Assembly (NCBI RefSeq): GCF_036983985.1
Contig: NZ_JALAHQ010000002.1
Span: 682,001 to 746,000, forward strand
Source of the DNA: Alishewanella metallidurans
GTDB lineage: Bacteria; Pseudomonadota; Gammaproteobacteria; Enterobacterales; Alteromonadaceae
DNA: 64,000 bases
Direction: 5' to 3'
A model generated the notes under the pieces. That model was not told where the DNA came from and did not search any database. It was given only the letters and a program-made list of their open reading frames with translations. The position numbers and the translations under genes were made by a program. Positions 35,088 to 43,959 of this stretch are shown one piece after another (the first letter of the stretch is position 1; every line of letters begins with the position of its first letter).

Positions 35088-35117
35088 AAAAAAACCACCT
35101 AAAAGGTGGTTTTTTTG
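35088..35117 (-). terminator. Terminator after the flagellin at 35130
   Basis: Stem AACCACCT / AGGTGGTT with loop AAA, flanked by A and T runs. It lies 13 bases after the stop codon on the minus strand and separates the two identical flagellin genes. Confidence 0.88.
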
Positions 35118-35129
35118 TTTTAAGTTATA

Positions 35130-35957
35130 TTAGCCTTGTAATAAACTTAACGCTGCTTGTGGCCGCTGATTTGCCTGCGCTAACACTGTAGTACTGGTTT
35201 GTTGCAAAATCTGCGTACGTGTTAGCTCTGCTGTTTCTTTAGCAAAATCGGTATCACGAATACGGCTACGTGCGCCCGATACGTTTTCTGAGATATTGGT
35301 TAAGTTACGGATGGTTGCCTGGAAGCGGTTTTGAATCGCACCTAAGTCAGCCCGGGCACCGTCTATCTGGCCAATAGCCGTATCAACTAGGGCCATGGCT
35401 GCTGACGCACCAGCGACACTATCAATATTTAAAGCGCTTAAACCTAACGCCGTAGTACCATAACCACCACTGTTAGTTAATGTTACCGCGATATTTTGTC
35501 CAGCATTAGCACCCACTAAAAAATTAGTGTCGTACTTGCCGTCCAATAAGCTAATTGACCCGAACTGCGTCGTAGATGCTACTCGGCTCATTTCTGCTTT
35601 TAACGCTGTTACTTCTTTTTGTAGCGCTTGACGGTCTGACGAGCTATTAATACCGTTTTGCGACTGAATAGCTAAGGTACGGATACGTTGTAATGAGTTA
35701 GTAATTTCTTCCATTGCGCCTTCAGCAACCTGGGCAACTGAAATACCATCGTTGGCGTTACGCGCAGCCTGGTCAAGACCATTTACCTGGCTGGTTAAGC
35801 GGTTAGAAATTTGCAGGCCAGCAGCATCGTCTGCCGCGCTGTTAATGCGAAAACCTGATGATAAACGTTTAAACGCAGTATCTAAAGAGTTACCAGAGTT
35901 AACCAGCTGACGCTGCGCATTTAGTGATGATGTATTGGTGTTTACAAATAAGGCCAT
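35130..35957 (-). CDS. Flagellin, copy 2 of a near-identical pair
   Basis: A 275-residue flagellin, protein identical to the copy at 34108 apart from one added C-terminal glycine. It is the first flagellin gene after flgL in the direction of transcription, with the best -10 among the flagellin promoters (36033-36059) and a strong terminator, so it is probably highly expressed. Confidence 0.95.
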   Translation of the reverse strand: MALFVNTNTSSLNAQRQLVNSGNSLDTAFKRLSSGFRINSAADDAAGLQISNRLTSQVNGLDQAARNANDGISVAQVAEGAMEEITNSLQRIRTLAIQSQNGINSSSDRQALQKEVTALKAEMSRVASTTQFGSISLLDGKYDTNFLVGANAGQNIAVTLTNSGGYGTTALGLSALNIDSVAGASAAMALVDTAIGQIDGARADLGAIQNRFQATIRNLTNISENVSGARSRIRDTDFAKETAELTRTQILQQTSTTVLAQANQRPQAALSLLQG

Positions 35958-35972
35958 GGTGTTACTCCTGCT
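35146..35972. repeat. 827-bp direct repeat, copy 2 (flagellin)
   Basis: Partner of 34121-34947, with a single mismatch found on reading the full length. It covers almost the whole coding region plus the ribosome-binding site. Confidence 0.9.
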
Positions 35973-36032
35973 TTTCTATTCGTATCTGAAACAACACCTT
36001 GTTAATTTGTGCTGTTTTCATCTGATACTTAT

Positions 36033-36059
36033 TTATCGGAGCAAGACGTAAAAACTTGA
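36033..36059 (-). promoter_or_regulatory. Sigma-28 promoter of the flagellin at 35130
   Basis: On the minus strand: TCAA, exactly 15 bases, TCCGATAA; seven of eight at -10. TCAA is a common FliA -35 variant. Confidence 0.75.
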
Positions 36060-36119
36060 GTAACTTTTTTATTCTTTTTACAGAAACATTTAAAACCCAG
36101 CACAAACACTCAGTAAAAC

Positions 36120-37355
36120 TTAACGAATATAATCAAATAAACTAATACCAGATACTTTGACAAAGGTATTAGATATAGCCTGCAAGGCAGTTTCCTGCTT
36201 AGTTATTTCAGTTAACGCAGCGGCGTAATCTACCTCAGATAAATCAGCACGATATGATTTATTGTTGATAGTTAAATCTTCGTTAGTACCGTACACACTA
36301 TCAAGCACATTGATTCGCCCACCAATAGATGACAAATAACGGTCAACACTCGTCGCCGCAGACGTTATTTGCACAAGGTTATCGCTCATCGCTTCGTTAA
36401 AATTTAAATTAGATATCGTCGGATCTGATAGCGCAGTAATAAACTCGCCTATCGTAGTTAATATATTTTTCTTTTCTGGTGCTTGTAGTGAAAAATCTAC
36501 TTGGCCTGGCACTGCCGCCGCGCCACTTATCGTAATAGTTAAGCCATTAAAGACAATAGGTGCATCAGGAGTGTAGGCGCCGGTTACTGGAGGGACTAAT
36601 GCGGCACCATTTTTTTGAATTTCATAACTGGAAGGCGCCGTTAAAACCACATTATAGTCATTATTAGCCGGTGTTAACCTGTCGTAGTTTTTTTTAAAAT
36701 AGGCATCAAATTGGCTTTGATCTGTTACGATAACAGACGCAGCCGTTGCACCACCTGCAGCTATTGCTGCTGGGCTAGCTTTAAAACGCGCATCAACATT
36801 TTCAAATACAAATTTACCACTATCATTACCCGCTAGAGCAATAGTGGGTGAAATTTGTAAGGCTTTTTGACCATCATCACCCTGAAACTCATAAATACCA
36901 GTGGCATTGTTGTAGCTATAGGTTTGTTTTTTATCTTGAAAACCAGAAAATATATAACCACCCTCGGCATTTTGGGTGTTCATTAAATCGAATAACTCAA
37001 TCTGAATATTTTTTAGCTCTTGCGCTACGGCCTCTCGCTCTGCGCTAGTATAGGTGCCATTACCTGAGGCTATGCCTAGTACGCGTGCTTTATCAAGCGT
37101 AGTGCGCATATTGGTTAACACAGTTTCTTCTAGTGCCAGATTGTTTTTTAATAGCACACTGTTGTTTTGAAACTGCGCCACCTGCTCTAAATTTTGATCT
37201 AAGCCTAATACCTTTGCCGATGCCGCCGGATCATCGGCCGGTGTTAACAGTCGAGTTTGTTTTGTTAACTGGTCTTGGGCTCGGTTCATTTTTTGCTGGG
37301 TATTTAAAATGCCATCTAAGCCGGCATTAAATTTCATATTAAATGACAATCTCAT
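36120..37355 (-). CDS. flgL: Hook-filament junction protein FlgL
   Basis: HAP3, 411 residues, joins hook and filament. The N terminus has the flagellin-like LNTQQKMNRAQDQLTKQTRLLTPADDPAA (seen as QKMNRAQDQL and TPADDPAAS), and the C terminus has DYAAALTEITKQETALQAI. It is three bases after flgK, last gene of the flgF-L run. Confidence 0.95.
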   Translation of the reverse strand: MRLSFNMKFNAGLDGILNTQQKMNRAQDQLTKQTRLLTPADDPAASAKVLGLDQNLEQVAQFQNNSVLLKNNLALEETVLTNMRTTLDKARVLGIASGNGTYTSAEREAVAQELKNIQIELFDLMNTQNAEGGYIFSGFQDKKQTYSYNNATGIYEFQGDDGQKALQISPTIALAGNDSGKFVFENVDARFKASPAAIAAGGATAASVIVTDQSQFDAYFKKNYDRLTPANNDYNVVLTAPSSYEIQKNGAALVPPVTGAYTPDAPIVFNGLTITISGAAAVPGQVDFSLQAPEKKNILTTIGEFITALSDPTISNLNFNEAMSDNLVQITSAATSVDRYLSSIGGRINVLDSVYGTNEDLTINNKSYRADLSEVDYAAALTEITKQETALQAISNTFVKVSGISLFDYIR

Positions 37356-37357
37356 AA

Positions 37358-39376
37358 TTACCTCACCGCCGATAATAGGGTATCAAACACGGTTTGTGAT
37401 GTAGAAATAATTTTTGCTGCTGCCGCATAGGTTTGTTGAAATCTAACCAAATTAGACGCTTCTTCATCTAAACTAACACCTGACAAAGACTCATACCAAG
37501 CTGTAGTTTGGTCTAGTAATGCTTTACCAGACGCCTCGTTATTTCTACCTTGGCTAGTGCGTTCACCAATTAGGCTAACCATATCGGCATAGGTTTGGTT
37601 AAAGTTAACCGCATTAGCGCTATTGGGCGCAGATAAGGGGTTTAACCTAGTGGTTTTTGCTGTTTGTAATGCCGATAGTTGCAAGCCGTTACGGTTATCG
37701 TTAAAACCACCGTCGTTAAAACCAATGGTAAAGGTATCGCCTACAGCCGGAATACCGGTAATTGAAAAATCAAAACCGGGGGCAAAACCAGCCTGTGCAA
37801 ACACATTTTGATACTGGTTTGAACCAAACGTAGCGGTGGCAATCGGGTTGCCAATGTTATCAATTATTTCAAAGGTATCTGCGCCAGTGTAAGTCATGGT
37901 CCAAGGGCCATTAGTTAACCCAGCGGGTGTATCAAAGCCATAATTAGGCAACACAGCCGGTGTAGTATTGGTTACCTTTAAACCTTCCACTTGTGAATTA
38001 CCCAAATTAGTTACTGTAAATTCAGTGCGTACTGGTGATGCAAGCGCAATATCTTCGGGGCGCGTAGTCGCTAATTGTATGGTTCTAGATGCTTCATTCA
38101 GTGGTTTTAGTTCAAATTTATCGCCAATAGCTGGCGCACCATTAAGTGTAATTTCTAAACCATATAAATCACCTAACGCGTCAGATGAGTTAATTGTAGC
38201 CGGGTAGGTGGCTATGGGTACTACTTTATCAGAACCCGCTATAACCTTACCTTTTGCATCTAGTGCTTGCAGCCGTACACCACCGGCTTCAACGGTTAAT
38301 AAAAAATCGTTCGGCGGTAAACTATCGCCTTTGCCAGGTTCAAGAGTCATACTTACCGAACCGGTGCCGGCATTAGACGTAAAAGCAAAACCATTACTGG
38401 TGGGCAAGGTAAATAAATTACCACCAATTTCGCCGTTTAAGTTCATACCTAAACTATTTTGTTTGTTCATTGCATCGGTCATAGACAGTGCTAACTGTCC
38501 TAGCCTATTTTGCGTTGGCACTAAAATCTCTTCACGAAATGCGAGTAAACCGCCAATTTTTCCGCCAACGGCTTCAATATCGATATCACGCTCGACCGTT
38601 TTTTTGGTTGAAAGCTGCAGCTTTAATTCGCGCTGTGTTGGGTCTGGATCGCCGCGTAAAGACATTAAATTAAAATCACCGCGTTCAACCACTAATGATT
38701 GACCAGTGGCAAGAAACACTAATTTTTCACCATTTTCTGCATCTAGGGTTCTTATATCCACCATTTCTGATAGGTTTTTTATCGCCAAATCACGTTTATC
38801 TAATAAATCTAACGGAATGGGCCTGCTTGCGCCCGTGCCAAAAGAGGCGATCTGTAAATTTAAATCAGCAATTTGCTTAATATAGCCGTTGGTTTCACTG
38901 GTATAGATATCTAACTGCTGATTGACGAAGTTGTCTTGATCTAGCACTAAGCTAGAAAGCGTATTAAATTTATCGAGTAAGGCTTGCGAGCTACCAATTA
39001 TTAACTGGCGATTAGCTAATGTTGCCGGTTCATTATTCGCAATCTGAAATTGCTTAAACAGGTCATTAACCCCAGTAGCAATGCTATTGGCCGGATTAGA
39101 GAATAATGCATCAACACGATTTGCTTCAGTAACATATTGCTGCGCAAAACTATAGTTTGATGTATCACGGCGCAGCTGCTTTTGCGTAAACTCACTGACT
39201 AAGCGTTCGGTAGTGCCTCTACCCACCCCTAAACCAAGAATTTGTGATTCAAATTCGGTGCGCTGGCGGGTGTAACCTTCAGTATTAATATTGGCAATAT
39301 TATTACTGGTGGTATTAAGCAACGAGCTATTCGCCAGTATCGCCGAAGTACCTATTCGCAGTAAATTATCTGACAT
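37358..39376 (-). CDS. flgK: Hook-filament junction protein FlgK
   Basis: HAP1, 672 residues. It starts LLRIGTSAILANSSLLNTTSNNIANINTEGYTRQ (the flagellar rod/hook motif NNIANINTEGY is clear) and ends with the C-terminal helix SLDEEASNLVRFQQTYAAAAKIIS. It is somewhat longer than the enteric protein because of an expanded middle region, as is common in polar systems. Confidence 0.95.
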   Translation of the reverse strand: MSDNLLRIGTSAILANSSLLNTTSNNIANINTEGYTRQRTEFESQILGLGVGRGTTERLVSEFTQKQLRRDTSNYSFAQQYVTEANRVDALFSNPANSIATGVNDLFKQFQIANNEPATLANRQLIIGSSQALLDKFNTLSSLVLDQDNFVNQQLDIYTSETNGYIKQIADLNLQIASFGTGASRPIPLDLLDKRDLAIKNLSEMVDIRTLDAENGEKLVFLATGQSLVVERGDFNLMSLRGDPDPTQRELKLQLSTKKTVERDIDIEAVGGKIGGLLAFREEILVPTQNRLGQLALSMTDAMNKQNSLGMNLNGEIGGNLFTLPTSNGFAFTSNAGTGSVSMTLEPGKGDSLPPNDFLLTVEAGGVRLQALDAKGKVIAGSDKVVPIATYPATINSSDALGDLYGLEITLNGAPAIGDKFELKPLNEASRTIQLATTRPEDIALASPVRTEFTVTNLGNSQVEGLKVTNTTPAVLPNYGFDTPAGLTNGPWTMTYTGADTFEIIDNIGNPIATATFGSNQYQNVFAQAGFAPGFDFSITGIPAVGDTFTIGFNDGGFNDNRNGLQLSALQTAKTTRLNPLSAPNSANAVNFNQTYADMVSLIGERTSQGRNNEASGKALLDQTTAWYESLSGVSLDEEASNLVRFQQTYAAAAKIISTSQTVFDTLLSAVR

Positions 39377-39418
39377 TACTCTCTCCGCTAACGCTGTTTA
39401 ACTGCGCTATATACATAA

Positions 39419-40438
39419 TTATTCGGCTGTATCATCAATTTCTTGAATTTGACTGTTCTGCAAATCCGCTTGCTGTAACGCAGGGCTTTGATAAACAGCC
39501 ATAATTTTCTGCGCATACGCAGGATCAGTGGCATAGCCCGCTGCTTGTAACTGCTCAAAGTAAGCTTTAGCGTTACCACTGGCATTAACCGCATCTTGAT
39601 AGCGCGGGTTTTGCTTAATAAAATTAACGTAATCTTGCATGCTATGTTCGGGTGACTCGTATGAGCGAAATTTAGCCTGCTCTTTTTTTGCTATACCGCC
39701 GCGGTATTCCAGTGTATCGACTACCGCTGTTTTCCCCTGCCAGCCGTTATTGGCTTTAATACCAAACAAGTTAAAGCTATTGCTACCTTGGCCGTCTTTA
39801 ATCATGCGCTTGCCCCAGCCGGTTTCTAGCGCGGCCTGAGCCACTAAGGCTAACGGGTCTAAACCCAAGGCTTTTGCCGTTTGCCGTGCAGCAGGTAATA
39901 AATTTTTCACAAATTCGGCTGGGCTTGTTACCTGCCAATCCGCTTTAGATTGAGCCACGTCAACTGCATGGTTTGCCGCCAGATAAGGCATAACGTGATC
40001 TGTCGTCTCAATACTGGCTTTAGGTTTAATACTCACCTTAGGTAAAATAATTTTTGGTAGTGCTAGTTCTTTTGCTGAGTTATCGCGCACCAGCTCGTGC
40101 TTATGAACCTCTGGTACCGCATTAACGCCGATGGCAGGGCTAAGTTGTTGCACTAATAAATCAGCTAAACCTAGTGCACCTTTTTGCGCTAACTCCGTCG
40201 CCATCTGACTATCTTGCATATCACGGTAAAACTTGGTGGTTTCACTATTCATCATGCCATCTGCTTCAAAAGCTTCATTGGCTTTGCGCATACTGCCTAG
40301 TAGCATACTAAAGAAAATAGACTCGAACTGCTCAGCAGCTTGACGCAGTGCGCCCGCCTGATCTTTGGTTGAGTTGCTGCGAATTTGCTGCAAACTGCTT
40401 AGATCATGATAAGACATATTGTTCGGCGTCGTATTCAT
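39419..40438 (-). CDS. flgJ: Rod cap and peptidoglycan hydrolase FlgJ
   Basis: Bifunctional protein of 339 residues. The N-terminal rod-binding domain (about 20-110; QFESIFFSMLLGSMRKANEAF) is followed by a C-terminal glucosaminidase domain (about 175-325; LVAQAALETGWGKRM with the catalytic glutamate, FNLFGIKAN, and the YESPEHSMQDYVNFI loop). It cuts peptidoglycan to let the rod through. It is two bases after flgI. Confidence 0.95.
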   Translation of the reverse strand: MNTTPNNMSYHDLSSLQQIRSNSTKDQAGALRQAAEQFESIFFSMLLGSMRKANEAFEADGMMNSETTKFYRDMQDSQMATELAQKGALGLADLLVQQLSPAIGVNAVPEVHKHELVRDNSAKELALPKIILPKVSIKPKASIETTDHVMPYLAANHAVDVAQSKADWQVTSPAEFVKNLLPAARQTAKALGLDPLALVAQAALETGWGKRMIKDGQGSNSFNLFGIKANNGWQGKTAVVDTLEYRGGIAKKEQAKFRSYESPEHSMQDYVNFIKQNPRYQDAVNASGNAKAYFEQLQAAGYATDPAYAQKIMAVYQSPALQQADLQNSQIQEIDDTAE

Positions 40439-40439
40439 A

Positions 40440-41531
40440 TTAGATCACCACCAATTCGCCATGAATTGCGCCAGCTTCTTTAAGCGCTTCTAAAATAGCC
40501 ATTAAATCGCCTGGCGCTGCACCAACCGCATTTACTGTGCGTACCAAATCATCTAGCGTTACACCTGGGTCAAACTTAAACATCCGTGACTGATCGGGAC
40601 GTACATCAATAATTGAGTTTTCTTCCAGCGCCGTCTGCCCGCCCGCTAATGGGTTGGGTTGCACTACACGTGGGTTTTCCGCAATCGTCACCGTTAAACC
40701 ACCGTGCGTTACAGCGGCAGGAAACAGCCTAACTTCTTTACCAATAACGATGGTACCGGTGCGGGAGTTAATAATAATTTTTGCTGAGGTATCACCTGGC
40801 TCAAAAGTAAGGTTTTCTAGTGTCGACATGTAAGACACTCGCTGGCTGACATCACGTGGTGCCCTTACCTGTACCGAGGTAGCATCTAATGAATATGCCG
40901 TTTCAGGGCCCATAAAACCGTTTATTGCTTCTGCTAGTCGTTTTGAGGTAGTAAAATCAGAGCGTTTTAAGTTAAAGGTAATAAAATCGCTTTGAGCAAA
41001 GGGTGTCACTACTTCACGTTCAACCATTGCACCATTAGGAATTCGGCCCACAGTAGGCGTATTAACTAATATGCGTGAGCCATCAAGCCCTTCAGCGCCT
41101 AAACCGCTAACAATTAAACTGCCTTGTGCTACCGCATAGACGTTGCCATCTAAGCCTGTTAAAAAAGTTTGCATTAAAGTACCGCCACGTAAGCTTTTAG
41201 CACTGCCAACCGACGATACTGTTATATCTATGGTTTGCCCGGGCTTTGCAAAAGCGGATAACTCAGCGTGTACCGCTACCGCAGCGACATTTTTTATCTG
41301 CGCTTTCATATTGCCTGGCAAGGAAATGCCAAAATTGCTTAGCATGGTGCGAAAACTCTGCTCGGTAAACGGGCTTTGTTCACCCGTGCCCGGCAGGCCG
41401 ACAACTAAACCATAACCCACTAATTGGTTCGGCCGTACCCCTTCTACATCAGCGACATCTTTAATCCGTGCTGCGCTGACAGGTAAAGCAAATACACAGA
41501 TAGGCAGTATTATTAGAAGCAAACGTTTCAT
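40440..41531 (-). CDS. flgI: P-ring protein FlgI
   Basis: Periplasmic P-ring subunit of 363 residues with signal peptide (residues 1-20, ending VSA-A). VEGVRPNQLVGYGLVVGLPGTGEQ and the final GAAPGDLMAILEALKEAGAIHGELVVI region (seen as LKEAGAIHGELVVI) are diagnostic. Confidence 0.96.
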   Translation of the reverse strand: MKRLLLIILPICVFALPVSAARIKDVADVEGVRPNQLVGYGLVVGLPGTGEQSPFTEQSFRTMLSNFGISLPGNMKAQIKNVAAVAVHAELSAFAKPGQTIDITVSSVGSAKSLRGGTLMQTFLTGLDGNVYAVAQGSLIVSGLGAEGLDGSRILVNTPTVGRIPNGAMVEREVVTPFAQSDFITFNLKRSDFTTSKRLAEAINGFMGPETAYSLDATSVQVRAPRDVSQRVSYMSTLENLTFEPGDTSAKIIINSRTGTIVIGKEVRLFPAAVTHGGLTVTIAENPRVVQPNPLAGGQTALEENSIIDVRPDQSRMFKFDPGVTLDDLVRTVNAVGAAPGDLMAILEALKEAGAIHGELVVI

Positions 41532-41541
41532 TTATGCTCTC

Positions 41542-42219
41542 CTAGAAAGGCCATAATGGGCCATTGAAGAACTGGCTTAACCACCCTGGCGATTGGCCAT
41601 TATGGTGCGCACCCGTGCCACTATATTCAATGCGTGCATTGGCTATCTTGGTCGATTCAACCGTGTTATTTACATCAACATCTTGTGATCTAATAACGCC
41701 AGTAAGACGGATATACTCTTTACCGGTATTAAGTGTTAACCACTTTTCACCACGAATTACTAAGTTACCGTTATTAAGTACCTGTAATACATTCACCGAA
41801 ATATTACCAACTAAACTATTGCTTTGATCGGCTTTTGAATCGCCCTTGTAGTCAGAAGTAGAGCCAGCGCCAAACTGCAACACATTACCCGCCACAGATA
41901 CCGGCCGACCACTAAGGCCAATCATCGGCTCAATAGACGTTGAGCTATCTTTTTGCATTTCAGTTTTAGCTTTTTTACTTGCCTGCGTACTTTCGCGCAG
42001 CACCACGGTAATAATGTCACCTTCGTGTCTGGCTTTATTATCCGAATACAAACTATTAGAGTAATTCCCAGCAAACAATGAGCCACTTTGCGCTAAAGAT
42101 TTAGCGGGCTGATCCGGTGCCAGTGGCGCGAAATAAGGATCATCCTGCTCGGGCGGTTGCAATGACGCACAACCACTGAACAATAACATGCAGCTTAACC
42201 CTAATAATATTCGCAACAT
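41542..42219 (-). CDS. flgH: L-ring lipoprotein FlgH
   Basis: Outer-membrane L-ring lipoprotein, 225 residues. The lipobox is LFSGC, with Cys17 as lipidation site. GSLFAGNYSNSLYSDNKARHEGDIITVVL and LRGEKWLTLN-type C-terminal strands are typical (here VIRGEKWLTLNTG). Confidence 0.95.
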   Translation of the reverse strand: MLRILLGLSCMLLFSGCASLQPPEQDDPYFAPLAPDQPAKSLAQSGSLFAGNYSNSLYSDNKARHEGDIITVVLRESTQASKKAKTEMQKDSSTSIEPMIGLSGRPVSVAGNVLQFGAGSTSDYKGDSKADQSNSLVGNISVNVLQVLNNGNLVIRGEKWLTLNTGKEYIRLTGVIRSQDVDVNNTVESTKIANARIEYSGTGAHHNGQSPGWLSQFFNGPLWPF

Positions 42220-42230
42220 AACGCCCCCTA

Positions 42231-43019
42231 TTACAGCTGCTGAATTGCTGTGCCCAGCATTTGGTCAACGGCTGAAATAACTTTAGAATTCATCTCGTAC
42301 ACACGCTGGCTTTCAATTAAGTTAACGAGCTCTTCCGTTACGTTGACGTTTGAGGTTTCAAGAGCACCCTGCACAATAATGCCTAAGCCTTCAAGGCCAG
42401 GGATCCCCTGCACGGGTGCACCACTGGCCCCCGTTTCACTAAACAAGTTTTGGCCAATAGGTTCAAGGCCAGCTGGATTAATAAAATTAGTAACCGTAAG
42501 CTGCCCTAACACTGCCGGTTGGCCTTGCCCTGGAAGCTGCACCGATACTTGCCCATCTTGCGATACAGTAATACTTTGTGCATCAGGTGGAATAGCAATG
42601 TTCGGTTGCACTTGGTAACCAGCACCAGAGGTAACCAGATTACCTTCATCATCAACGGTGAATTGACCATTGCGACTATATGAAATAGAACCGTCTGGCA
42701 TCATAATTTCAAAAAAACCATGGCCTTGAATCATCATATCCAGACTATTGTCCGTGGTAATCATGTTGCCCTGAGTAAAGTTTTTCTGGGTTGCCACCAC
42801 CTTAGTACCGGCACCTATCATCAAACCGTTAGGCAGTTCCGAGTTTTGTGACGAGGCACCGCCTGGCTGATTGACGTTTTGATACAATAAATCTTCAAAA
42901 ATAGCGCGGCTTTTCTTAAAGCCTACCGTGCTGGCGTTAGCCAAGTTGTTTGAAATAACCGATATATCGCGCTGTTTCGCATCTAAACCGGTTTTACTTA
43001 TCCATAAAGCTGGATGCAT
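42231..43019 (-). CDS. flgG: Distal rod protein FlgG
   Basis: Distal rod subunit, 262 residues. It has the N-terminal LWISKTGLDAKQRDISVISNNLANASTVGFK (motif ISNNLANASTVGFK) and the C-terminal VNVTEELVNLIESQRVYEMNSK helix, with the MMPDGSISYSRNGQF core. Confidence 0.96.
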   Translation of the reverse strand: MHPALWISKTGLDAKQRDISVISNNLANASTVGFKKSRAIFEDLLYQNVNQPGGASSQNSELPNGLMIGAGTKVVATQKNFTQGNMITTDNSLDMMIQGHGFFEIMMPDGSISYSRNGQFTVDDEGNLVTSGAGYQVQPNIAIPPDAQSITVSQDGQVSVQLPGQGQPAVLGQLTVTNFINPAGLEPIGQNLFSETGASGAPVQGIPGLEGLGIIVQGALETSNVNVTEELVNLIESQRVYEMNSKVISAVDQMLGTAIQQL

Positions 43020-43055
43020 GCTTGCCTCCCGGGCTTTCGCCCTAAAATAAATCTA

Positions 43056-43802
43056 TTAGCCAACTATTCTGAGTAACTGATTTTGCTGACGATCCATATC
43101 TTCAGCGCTTTTCATCATCTTTACTTGCAGTTCAAATTGGCGCTGTAAGCTGATCATGTAGGTCATTTCACCCACTGCATTCACATTACTGCCTTCTATC
43201 GCACCTTTTAGTAGGCTAACATCTACACTAGCTTCTGCGATTTGGCCGTCTTTGCGGCGAAATAAGCCATCATTGCCTTTATCCATCTCGCTATTTAACG
43301 GCCGAACTAATTTAATACGGCCTACTACCGCCATAGCTTCTGCTGGTGCGCCCTGCGGCAATACGCTAATACTGCCATCTTGAGCAATTTCGACTTTAGC
43401 TAAAGGTACAGGTAATTGGATTGGACCATCATCTCCCATCACCGGTAAGCCACTGGCTGTTTCCAGCATGCCGGCGGCACTAATTTGCAAATTGCCGCTA
43501 CGGGTATAAGCTTCGTTGCCATCGGGCGCTTGCACCGCAAGCCAGCCATCGCCTTGAATAGCGACGTCTAGCTCACGCTCAGTTAAAATAATTGCGCCTG
43601 CGTCAAAGTTTTGACTTGGTCGTTCAGTCAATGAAAACACCCGCGTAGGCAAGCCTTCACCAAATGCCTGCATTGAACGTGCTTGCTCAAAGTCGGCTTT
43701 AAAACCAGCAGTGCTAGCATTAGCAAGGTTGTTTGACCGCACGGCCATGCCATTCATATTTTCTTTAGCGCCGCTCATGGCGATATATAACAGGTGATCC
43801 AT
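43056..43802 (-). CDS. flgF: Proximal rod protein FlgF
   Basis: Rod subunit, 248 residues. It has the N-terminal LYIAMSGAKENMNGMAVRSNNLANASTAGFK region (SNNLANASTAGFK), LDVAIQGDGWLAVQ and the C-terminal GEMTYMISLQRQFELQVKMM. It is the first gene of flgFGHIJKL, with a sigma-54 promoter directly upstream. Confidence 0.95.
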   Translation of the reverse strand: MDHLLYIAMSGAKENMNGMAVRSNNLANASTAGFKADFEQARSMQAFGEGLPTRVFSLTERPSQNFDAGAIILTERELDVAIQGDGWLAVQAPDGNEAYTRSGNLQISAAGMLETASGLPVMGDDGPIQLPVPLAKVEIAQDGSISVLPQGAPAEAMAVVGRIKLVRPLNSEMDKGNDGLFRRKDGQIAEASVDVSLLKGAIEGSNVNAVGEMTYMISLQRQFELQVKMMKSAEDMDRQQNQLLRIVG

Positions 43803-43835
43803 AACGAGCTCCGTTAATCATCTCTACAATAACAA

Positions 43836-43852
43836 AGCACGTTTAATGCCAA
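43836..43852 (-). promoter_or_regulatory. Sigma-54 promoter of flgF-L
   Basis: On the minus strand: TGGCAT-N5-GTGCT, with GG and GC exactly ten bases apart. Start near 43825, 23 bases before flgF. It lies just after the flgE terminator in the direction of transcription. Confidence 0.7.
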
Positions 43853-43913
43853 CAAACGCACATAATTAATAAATCACTGTAATTCATTGAAAAATGGCGT
43901 TATATTCATGCAT

Positions 43914-43947
43914 AAAAAAACACCACCGCAAGCGGTGGTGTTTTTTT
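43914..43947 (-). terminator. Terminator of flgBCDE
   Basis: Perfect 9-bp GC-rich stem CACCACCGC / GCGGTGGTG with loop AA, between seven A and seven T. It lies 13 bases after the flgE stop. Confidence 0.92.
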
Positions 43948-43959
43948 AATTTAACAAGT

